Source: an uncultured Myxococcales bacterium
GTDB lineage: Bacteria > Myxococcota_A > Bradymonadia > UBA7976 > UBA1532
DNA length: 33,530 nucleotides
Assembly: GCA_937902595.1 (NCBI GenBank)
Contig: CALELH010000591.1
Coordinates: 1 to 33,530 of the forward strand
Direction of reading: 5' to 3'
A program made the translations under genes and the position numbers. The notes beneath the pieces were generated by a model. That model saw only the letters and a list, made by a program, of their open reading frames with translations. It was not told the origin of the DNA and searched no databases. This document shows, one piece after another, positions 10,289 through 17,976 of the stretch (positions are counted from its first letter, which is position 1; each line of letters begins with the position of its first letter).

Positions 10289-12037
10289 CTATCGACGTCG
10301 GCGTCCCAGACCGAGGACAGCCAAGGGCGTTAAGAGCCACCAGAGCGGGGCGCTTGAGCTTCCACCAACACTGGAACAGCCTCCGCTGTCTTGACTCGTC
10401 TTCATGCCCACCATCCGATCCGATGGCGCCGGCACATTGGGCATCTCCGTGTCATCATCGTCCACATCGTCCATGTCGACTGGCATTGGGGTCATCGGCG
10501 TGATGCGACCTGGATATGGGAGATTGGGTTCACGAACTTCGACGAGGTCCATGGCGAGGCTCCCCGGATCAGCCGCAGCGACGCAGTGTGAGACCCACAT
10601 CCCTTGCTCATCCATTTTGGGGATCGCGACGTGGCCGGTCTCGCACCTGCAGGTCGGGAACCCGTTCAGCATTACGCACTCACCATTTTCTCCACAGAAG
10701 TCACCCGTCTCACAGATGTTGGGGAATTGAGGGCTGCCACCGCTTGAGTCACCATTCGTGAAGTTGAGTCGTACGTCTCCGCAGGCGACGACACCGCGGC
10801 CGTCGGGCGAGATGCCGGCCCGCGCTACGGTTCCTGGAGCGCAGGCACAACCAGCAGCGGCTCTTTGATCGTTGTCTGCAGCTCGAGCGCAGACACCACC
10901 TGAGCCGCAGGCCAAGAACTCACATGGATCCACTCCATCATTCCCTGCGCCTCCTCGATCGCATAGGTCTTCTTCACCTTCTCGGGCCGGGATGATGTGC
11001 ACATTGGAGACATCTCCTCCGTCGACAGTGCCGAAGATGGGATCGATGTCCATCTCAGCCGGACTTACGCGGCTGTACAGCCGTGTGATGTATGGCTTGC
11101 TCTCCAAGAGCGCCACGAGAGCGTCTCGAGCATCGAGGGCCTCCTGCCCGAAGCGCTCCGGCACCCTACTGTTGCGGACTGTCTCTGCGAGCGGTGCGCT
11201 CGGTGCGGCGAACTCGGTGACAAAGCCGTGGCCGCCATTGCTGTCAATCTTACGCGCGACAAGCGCCAGGTAATTGTCTTGCCAAGTGCGAGGATCGAAG
11301 ACGAGGGCCTCATCGGGGATGATGACGTCAGGCACATTCTGAGGACCGAAGCGCTGGTCGCCAAGAATCCAGATCTTTACGCCCATCTCTAGTTGGGCCG
11401 CGATGGACGTGAGCCGGAGTGGCACTGCGGGAGAAGCTGCGTCATAGGTCATCTTGATGGGCTCGATGGACTCGGTGTCTTCACCGGGAGCGAGCTTCAT
11501 TGCCAAAAACTTCATCCCCTCGGCTGTGTATAGAGCGATGAAAGGCTCCATCTCAGGGACGATGCGGTAGTCGTTGAGCCGTAGCCACTCGACAAGCTCT
11601 CGTGGGTCCTCGGATTGAATCGTGACCGTATCGAATGGGCCCACGCGCTCCTGCGCGAGGACATCCACACCATTCTCGTTACGAGCGGGGCCACCACCAC
11701 CTCCGCCAGCTCCGTCTGCCTGAGCGAAGAGGCAGTCATTCTCGAAGTTAAACTGCGGTTGAGTCGCGAGGTCGATGGCGTTGAAGGCGCCGCCGTGCCA
11801 AGTGTCGAGCTCTGGAACAGAGGGGACTGGAACGATCCAGGCGAAGCCCTCCGGGTCGCCTTGGTAGGCGATCTCTACGTAACTCGTCACGGTGTCAGCA
11901 TCTTCTTGCACAAAGATGATGCGCTCGGCCTGCTGATCTACAGGGCTGGCGTTACAGAAGAAACCTCCGCAAGCCATGGCCAGATTTGGCATGAGCGAGA
12001 TGACTCCGAGGATGAAAGAGACTAGACCGATACGCAT
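10289..12037 (-). CDS. DUF2330-type secreted protein with EGF-like Cys-rich region and MYXO-CTERM-like tail
   Basis: Signal peptide then MACGGFFCNASPVDQQAERIIFVQE...GFAWIVPVPSVPE. Cys-rich segments CEFLACGSGGVC...CACAPG and CETGDFCGENGECVMLNGFPTCRCETG. C-terminus GGCSSVGGSSSAPLWWLLTPLAVLGLGRRRR. Confidence 0.85.
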   Translation of the reverse strand: MRIGLVSFILGVISLMPNLAMACGGFFCNASPVDQQAERIIFVQEDADTVTSYVEIAYQGDPEGFAWIVPVPSVPELDTWHGGAFNAIDLATQPQFNFENDCLFAQADGAGGGGGGPARNENGVDVLAQERVGPFDTVTIQSEDPRELVEWLRLNDYRIVPEMEPFIALYTAEGMKFLAMKLAPGEDTESIEPIKMTYDAASPAVPLRLTSIAAQLEMGVKIWILGDQRFGPQNVPDVIIPDEALVFDPRTWQDNYLALVARKIDSNGGHGFVTEFAAPSAPLAETVRNSRVPERFGQEALDARDALVALLESKPYITRLYSRVSPAEMDIDPIFGTVDGGDVSNVHIIPAREGEEDLCDRGGAGNDGVDPCEFLACGSGGVCARAADNDQRAAAGCACAPGTVARAGISPDGRGVVACGDVRLNFTNGDSSGGSPQFPNICETGDFCGENGECVMLNGFPTCRCETGHVAIPKMDEQGMWVSHCVAAADPGSLAMDLVEVREPNLPYPGRITPMTPMPVDMDDVDDDDTEMPNVPAPSDRMVGMKTSQDSGGCSSVGGSSSAPLWWLLTPLAVLGLGRRRR

Positions 12038-12133
12038 TGTTTTCCTCCCAAATAGGTCCGCTAAACGCTACATCGGGAGACACTCTAACGTATCAAGGGG
12101 GTTTGATGCTAAATGAGAATATTACCCATTGAG

Positions 12134-12161
12134 ATCATCAAGAATTACAGTTCTCGATGAT
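12134..12161. promoter_or_regulatory. Imperfect inverted repeat in the divergent DUF2330 intergenic region (possible operator)
   Basis: ATCATCAAGAA - TTACAG - TTCTCGATGAT, 10 of 11 positions complementary, in an AT-rich 12038-12241 spacer. Confidence 0.35.
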
Positions 12162-12241
12162 TATTATCGTACGAACGTTGTAAGATCTCCGCTGGATACC
12201 GTCGGGTAATCAAATCAACATTTTATGAAGGGAGTAAAACT

Positions 12242-13906
12242 ATGCGTTTACTCTTGGGAGCTTTGCTCTTGTTATCACCCCAGGTGGGTATGGCTTGTGG
12301 CGGATTGTTTTGTGACAACACGACGCCCGTGAACCAGTCGGCTGAGCGTATTCTATTTGCGCCGACCGAGGATGGGATGGATATGCACGTCCGCATTACC
12401 TACGCGGGCCCGCCATCGAACTTCGGGTGGCTCTTACCGGTACCACGTGATGTTGAGTATGGACTCTCTAGCGAGTCTCTATTCACCCAGCTTGACCAGA
12501 ACTTCGCCCCAGTGTTTGTACTTCGGACCGAGATAGATCCAGGGTGTAGTGACCTACTGCGTGCAGCCCCGAGCAATGAGTCCGCTGGTTTCAGTGACGC
12601 CGGAGCAGGTCAATCAGATCCGAATGAGGCGACTGTGCAGGTCCTCTCTCGAGAGGCGGTAGGGCCGTACGACCTCGTCGTGCTCTTGCCGGACAGCGTG
12701 GAGGCGTTACGGGAGTGGTTGACTGAGAATGAGTATCAGATCCCGGACACCGCGGACGCCACCCTGCAGCCTTATGTTGAGATGGAGGCGGCCTTTCTCG
12801 CGCTCAAGCTTTTGGCGGGCTCTGATGCGGGCGACGTTCAACCGATTCGCATGAGCTTCGGAGGTAGCACACCTGCGATTCCCATCGTGCCCACCTCGGT
12901 GGCGGCTGATCCCGACATGGGTATTCTGGTTCACCTGCTGGGCCAGTCCCGCGCCGTTCCAAACAACTACCGACATGTGAAGATCAATGAGGCTGCCCTG
13001 GACTGGAACAATAGAGGACAGAATTACGCGGACGTTGTGAGCCAAGCGGCCGATGAAGCGGGTGGTCAAGCCTTTGTCACTGACTTCGCTGGCGCCCATA
13101 ATGACCGACTCTTTCTCGGCACTTTTGAGGCCCAACAGCTCGAACGAGTCCGTACCATACAAGACCCTGCCGAGCTCTTGCAGTATGTGCTCTTCAGCGC
13201 AGGTCTGGGCTCGAATGACCAAGACCTTCAGCGCGTCGTACGTGCCGCGATTTCAACGCGTGGTGACCTCACGGCTGACGAGGTTCTTGGGTGTCCTCAG
13301 TGCTACTCGGATCGGGGGGATGGGGCAGAAGGTCAGGCTTTCGAGGTTGATGTCGAACTTCTCATCACATCCATTGAAGAGCAGATCAATGAGCCACGAG
13401 AGAGGATCGAATCCCTCTTCGGTGAGAACCCATACTTGACGAGACTCTACTCGACGATGAGCGCGCACGAGATGACGGTGGATCCGACCTTTGGATATAA
13501 TCGTGACCTTGAAGACAAGGCTAACCGACGGACCGCGATTCGCCGCGTTCGGTGCTTCATGGGCAGACCCGACTTTGACAACGCGATCATCGAGACTCCC
13601 AGTGGTCTTCGTGTCCGTGAACGGGATGGCGGCAATCCAAACGTCATCGTTCGTCAGGCAGGTGAGACCGTCCGTGGAGAGGGCGTCCCAGGCGCTTGGG
13701 TGATCGAAGAGCCGATGGCAGCAGGTCAGCCAGAGGTGCTCGAGGACAAGACAGAGATCATCGAGTCGATCTCAGGGATTAATGAGAACGCGGGGTGTGC
13801 ATGCGACGCCACGGGCACCAGCGGCACTGCGATGTTGTTTGTCTTTGGTCTACTCTTGGTGCCAGTCTTTAGGCGCCGTGAGCGTGGTGATGAGCTAGAA
13901 GGCTAG
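12242..13906 (+). CDS. DUF2330-type secreted protein with MYXO-CTERM-like tail
   Basis: MACGGLFCDNTTPVNQSAERILFAPTEDG...FGWLLPVPRDVE parallels the divergent paralog. C-terminus NAGCACDATGTSGTAMLFVFGLLLVPVFRRRERG (Cys, TM, Arg cluster). Confidence 0.85.
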   Translation: MRLLLGALLLLSPQVGMACGGLFCDNTTPVNQSAERILFAPTEDGMDMHVRITYAGPPSNFGWLLPVPRDVEYGLSSESLFTQLDQNFAPVFVLRTEIDPGCSDLLRAAPSNESAGFSDAGAGQSDPNEATVQVLSREAVGPYDLVVLLPDSVEALREWLTENEYQIPDTADATLQPYVEMEAAFLALKLLAGSDAGDVQPIRMSFGGSTPAIPIVPTSVAADPDMGILVHLLGQSRAVPNNYRHVKINEAALDWNNRGQNYADVVSQAADEAGGQAFVTDFAGAHNDRLFLGTFEAQQLERVRTIQDPAELLQYVLFSAGLGSNDQDLQRVVRAAISTRGDLTADEVLGCPQCYSDRGDGAEGQAFEVDVELLITSIEEQINEPRERIESLFGENPYLTRLYSTMSAHEMTVDPTFGYNRDLEDKANRRTAIRRVRCFMGRPDFDNAIIETPSGLRVRERDGGNPNVIVRQAGETVRGEGVPGAWVIEEPMAAGQPEVLEDKTEIIESISGINENAGCACDATGTSGTAMLFVFGLLLVPVFRRRERGDELEG

Positions 13907-13920
13907 GCGGCTGACTCTTA

Positions 13921-13950
13921 AGAGGGTCGCTGTGAGAGCGGCGACCCTCT
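13921..13950. terminator. Hairpin between convergent genes, likely bidirectional terminator
   Basis: Perfect 10-bp stem AGAGGGTCGC (13921-13930) / GCGACCCTCT (13941-13950), followed by CTTCCTT. Confidence 0.7.
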
Positions 13951-13955
13951 CTTCC

Positions 13956-15512
13956 TTATGGACTCATCTTCTTCAGCTGAGCGCGACAGCGATTGCTATC
14001 TCCAAAGGAGCGGTTTGGATGCGTACGTGCTTTCGTTTTCTGGGCTGTGCGCAGACAGCTCACGGTGTCCTTGGCTCGTCGACAATACTTTCTAATGGCG
14101 CGTCGGCAGTAGCGTTTTAGCCGCTTCAGTTCAGCTGGTTTTGCCTTACTCGCCTTCCCTGGGGAAGCGCCCTGTGGGGGGTGCCCTAGGTCATGCTCCT
14201 GCACCTTCTTGAGCTGTGATCTGCAGGCGGTGCCGTCCCCAAAGGCGACCCCGGGATACTCTCGAGCTTTCTTCCGCTTCGCCTCGGCCAAGCAATTCAC
14301 GACGTCATCGGCTGTACGACAGTATTTCCGTACCGCCAATCTGCAGGCGCGACGGAGTGTGTCGATGGCCTTGTTCTTGTGAGTGTTCTTTGGGTAGAGC
14401 GTGTTGACGAGGGTGATGTCATTGCCCGTTAGCGTCTTCGATGGCCGAATAAATTTGCCATCCTTCGTGAGCAGAGTGCAGAGGCTGAGGTCACCACCCC
14501 GACCGTGGTCTCCAACACAGCCCCAGTAGTCCTCAGCGAAGAACCCAGAGCCGTAATGCATAATTGAGGTGGCCTCGTAGGTTCCCATCGCCTTGGCGCC
14601 GTAGCCGTCGAGCCAATCCCCGTAACTCAGATCGCTGTGGCGATTAAAGTTGTGGAGATGATTGACGCTGATGTTGTCCTGGTAGATTCGGACGTAGTTC
14701 TCGCGGTCTGATCGGCTCTGCGTATGCCAAAAGCCCGCCGCGTGAAGCAGCTCGTGAATGATCGCTGTCTTAGTGCAGTATGCGTCTCGGTTTTTCATCT
14801 TGGGCGCGATGTTGAGCTCTTGCATCCCACCCTGCATGCCCACCCAAGAGGAGCATCCCTCTGCGACCACGACCTTCACATAATTGTCTTCATCGCTCCA
14901 AGGCACGATCTTCAAGTTAGTTTTCTGATTTAGCTCAGCGATGGCGGCCTGTATGTCGCCGAGGGTCTTCTTGTAGCGCATCATCGATTCATCGATCAGA
15001 TAGGGGATGACCCCATTAGGCCAAATGAAGTCAATATTGTTCTGAACAGCGCCCCGCGCCCCGGTCCCCTTCTTGGAGAGGCGTTTCCCGATGCCCTTAG
15101 ACGGACCCAAGACGATGTCGCCTTCGAAATAGGCGACTCCTTGGCGAGCGGTAAATTGAATTCGGGTCTTCTTCTTTCCGCCAGGGAGATACCCTTTCAC
15201 CTGCCCAGGATAGTCGCTCTTTCGCACCAAGAAATATGGGTTAACTTGGCTCTCTCTTGTAGACGTCTTGGTTCGTCTGGCTGGACGCTTGTTCGTGAGT
15301 CGAGCTTTCTTTGGGCGGAAGACGCGGGATCGGCGGCGACGTTTCTTATGTTTACCTTTGCGGGAGCGAGCCTTGCGACGCGATTTGGAGCCACGAGCCC
15401 CTCGTGTATCTTCTTCGACCTCTTTCGCCTCGGCGACACCGCGGGACATCGTCGGCCCCAAGGATGTCAGGACGAAGCTCCAGATGACGAAGAAGGTCAG
15501 ATGTCTCATCAT
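13956..15512 (-). CDS. Astacin-like (M12A) zinc metalloprotease with duplicated C-terminal four-Cys module
   Basis: HELLHAAGFWHTQSRSDRENYV matches HExxHxxGFxHxxxRxDR, and SIMHYGS is the Met-turn region. ORF extends to 15536 but the ATG at 15512 or 15509 directly precedes a signal peptide. Confidence 0.9.
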   Translation of the reverse strand: MMRHLTFFVIWSFVLTSLGPTMSRGVAEAKEVEEDTRGARGSKSRRKARSRKGKHKKRRRRSRVFRPKKARLTNKRPARRTKTSTRESQVNPYFLVRKSDYPGQVKGYLPGGKKKTRIQFTARQGVAYFEGDIVLGPSKGIGKRLSKKGTGARGAVQNNIDFIWPNGVIPYLIDESMMRYKKTLGDIQAAIAELNQKTNLKIVPWSDEDNYVKVVVAEGCSSWVGMQGGMQELNIAPKMKNRDAYCTKTAIIHELLHAAGFWHTQSRSDRENYVRIYQDNISVNHLHNFNRHSDLSYGDWLDGYGAKAMGTYEATSIMHYGSGFFAEDYWGCVGDHGRGGDLSLCTLLTKDGKFIRPSKTLTGNDITLVNTLYPKNTHKNKAIDTLRRACRLAVRKYCRTADDVVNCLAEAKRKKAREYPGVAFGDGTACRSQLKKVQEHDLGHPPQGASPGKASKAKPAELKRLKRYCRRAIRKYCRRAKDTVSCLRTAQKTKARTHPNRSFGDSNRCRAQLKKMSP

Positions 15513-15625
15513 GTGAAGGCGCTCCTCACCTATCATTGCCCCGGCGCGACCGCCGTGTAGACGGAGAACAGACTAATTTATTCTAGGGATGATGTCTCGA
15601 ATGGCGTTGTCCCAAATCGCTGCCT

Positions 15626-16486
15626 GTGGAGCCTTCGAAGCGCTTGCCGCTCGTTCAAACCCATGTTACGCACCGGCTTATGAACCAATGGACCGTCGAT
15701 TCACGCGCAGAGCCCTTTCGTCAAAAGGGTGATCGTGGCGCGGTGCTCATTTTACATGGTCTAACGGGCTCACCTTATTCGGTCCGGCCGATCGCGGAGG
15801 CGCTCGCGGCTGAAGGCTATGACGTCTCTGTTCCCCTCTTGATGGGCCACGGTACCTCACCGGAGGCGCTGCAACACACGCGCTGGAATGACTGGCTCAT
15901 GTCGGCTCGCCACGCATTCGACGAGCTCGCGGCTGACCATGACCAGGTGTTTATCGCCGGTCTATCCATGGGCGCCCTGCTGACTCTAGTTCTCGCTCAG
16001 GAGCGCGGGGGCCAAGTGGCTGGGATCATCCCCATGGCGACGCCGCTCACTCTGGATCTACTTTCCCAGACTGTGCTCAGTGTCGGGAGGACATTACCGC
16101 TGGCCTCTGTTTGGCCATTCGCGAAGAAGAAGAAGGGGCCCGACGTCTCCGATCCGGCTGTGGCGGCTGCGATGCCCAGCTATGATTGCACGCCCATCGC
16201 CGCTGCGGTGAGTCTGCTAGATGGTCAAGATGTGGCTCGAGAGCGGGCGCCTAGACTGAGCGTGCCGGTGCTGATCCTCCATGGGCGGCAGGACCACGTC
16301 GCGCCAGCGCGAAACGCAGCGGCCCTGTACAACCTTTTGAGGACGCCTTACCGACGTCAGATTATCTATCCACGCAGCTGGCATATCTTGCCTCTGGATG
16401 TGGAGCATGAGCAGGTTCAGCGTGACGTGCTGGCCTTTGTGGAAGACCCCGCCGCTTTCGTCGGCAGGGGAGAGGGAGCGCCATGA
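15626..16486 (+). CDS. Alpha/beta hydrolase (carboxylesterase/monoacylglycerol-lipase-like)
   Basis: LILHGLTGSPYSVRPIAEAL, nucleophile elbow GLSMG, VPVLILHGRQDHVAP and late His in SWHILPLDVE. GTG start. Confidence 0.85.
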   Translation: MEPSKRLPLVQTHVTHRLMNQWTVDSRAEPFRQKGDRGAVLILHGLTGSPYSVRPIAEALAAEGYDVSVPLLMGHGTSPEALQHTRWNDWLMSARHAFDELAADHDQVFIAGLSMGALLTLVLAQERGGQVAGIIPMATPLTLDLLSQTVLSVGRTLPLASVWPFAKKKKGPDVSDPAVAAAMPSYDCTPIAAAVSLLDGQDVARERAPRLSVPVLILHGRQDHVAPARNAAALYNLLRTPYRRQIIYPRSWHILPLDVEHEQVQRDVLAFVEDPAAFVGRGEGAP

Positions 16487-17961
16487 GCAAGTACATACTC
16501 GCTATCGATCAAGGAACAACGGGCAGCACAGTCCTCGTGATTAATGAGTCCTTGGAGATTCTCGGTCGACACACTGAAGAGTTCCCACAGATCTATCCGA
16601 AACCCGGGTGGGTTGAGCATAACCCCCATGAGATCATGGCGTCGGTGCAGGCTGCGCTCGTAGGGGCGATTGAAGTGTCCGGCATTGACACTGGCCAGAT
16701 CGCGGGGATCGGGATTACGAACCAGCGAGAGACGACGGTGGTTTGGGACCGAGAGACGAGTGAGCCGATTCATAACGCCATCGTCTGGCAGTGTCGCCGG
16801 ACAGCAGACCGCTGTCAGGCGCTTAAGGACGAAGGTCGAGAGGCGGAGATTAGGGAGCGAACAGGCCTCGTCATCGACGCCTACTTCGCCGGGACCAAGG
16901 TCGCTTGGATCCTGGACCACGTCGAAGGCTCACGGGCTCGAGCGACGAATGGAGAGCTCGCGTTTGGTACCATAGACTCCTTCTTAGTGTGGCAATTGAC
17001 CGGCGGAGAGCGCCACGTCACAGATATCTCCAACGCGAGTCGCACCTTGCTGATGAGCCTTAAGACCCTGAACTGGGACTCAGGCCTCTTAGAGACTTTT
17101 GATGTGCCGGCCCAGTTGCTTCCAGAGATTCGTGGTTGCAGCGAGGTCTATGGAACGACCAAGGGCTTCCCTGGTCTCCCTGACGGAATCCCCATCGCTG
17201 GTATGGCTGGAGATCAGCAAGCTGCGCTGTTCGGACAGGCGTGTTTTGACCTAGGCGAGGCGAAGTGTACCTATGGGACGGGCGCCTTCCTGCTCATGAA
17301 CACAGGCTCGTCGCCTGTTCCGAGTGAAAACGGTCTCTTGACCACAGTCGGATGGAAGATCGGCGATGATGTGACCTATGTTTTGGAGGGGTCTGCGTTC
17401 ATCGCAGGGGCTGCGGTCCAGTGGTTGCGAGACGGCCTAGGAGTGATCGAGAGCGCTCCTGACATCGAGGACCTAGCTCAGCAGGTTGACGGGAGCGATG
17501 GGGTGTACTTCGTTCCTGCCCTGACAGGCCTTGGTGCACCTCACTGGCAACCAAACGCTCGTGGTGTGATCTGTGGCATTACTCGGGGAACGACCAAGGC
17601 GCACCTCGCGCGCGCTACCCTTGAAGGGATCGCGTTCCAAAATCTGGACATCCTCAACGCGATGTCTGCCGACCTAAAACAGCCACTCACGACCTTGAAG
17701 GTGGATGGCGGTGCAGCGGCGAACAATCTTCTCATGCAGTTCCAAGCCGATCTTCTAGGGGTAGAGCTTGTGCGACCTGAGCTCTTGGAGACAACGGCCT
17801 TGGGGGCCGCATTTCTGGCAGGTTTAGCGGTCGGTGTCTGGTCGGACCTAGACGATGTGCGCGCATCTTGGCGAGAAAATCGTCGCTTCAACCGTGAGAT
17901 GGATGAGGGCGAGGTCGCCTGCACAATCGCGGGGTGGCATAACGCCGTCGCCCGCGCCTAG
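16483..17961 (+). CDS. glpK: Glycerol kinase
   Basis: MSKYILAIDQGTTGSTVLVIN, GITNQRETTVVWDRETSEPIHNAIVWQCRRT, GMAGDQQAALFGQACF, GLGAPHWQPNARGVICGITRGT. ATGA overlap with the hydrolase. Confidence 0.97.
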   Translation: MSKYILAIDQGTTGSTVLVINESLEILGRHTEEFPQIYPKPGWVEHNPHEIMASVQAALVGAIEVSGIDTGQIAGIGITNQRETTVVWDRETSEPIHNAIVWQCRRTADRCQALKDEGREAEIRERTGLVIDAYFAGTKVAWILDHVEGSRARATNGELAFGTIDSFLVWQLTGGERHVTDISNASRTLLMSLKTLNWDSGLLETFDVPAQLLPEIRGCSEVYGTTKGFPGLPDGIPIAGMAGDQQAALFGQACFDLGEAKCTYGTGAFLLMNTGSSPVPSENGLLTTVGWKIGDDVTYVLEGSAFIAGAAVQWLRDGLGVIESAPDIEDLAQQVDGSDGVYFVPALTGLGAPHWQPNARGVICGITRGTTKAHLARATLEGIAFQNLDILNAMSADLKQPLTTLKVDGGAAANNLLMQFQADLLGVELVRPELLETTALGAAFLAGLAVGVWSDLDDVRASWRENRRFNREMDEGEVACTIAGWHNAVARA

Positions 17962-17976
17962 GGCGATAAGCTAGGC
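17956..17976. terminator. Short inverted repeat containing the stop codons of both convergent genes
   Basis: GCCTAG (17956-17961), 9 nt, CTAGGC (17971-17976). Convergent genes are only 9 bp apart. Confidence 0.35.
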
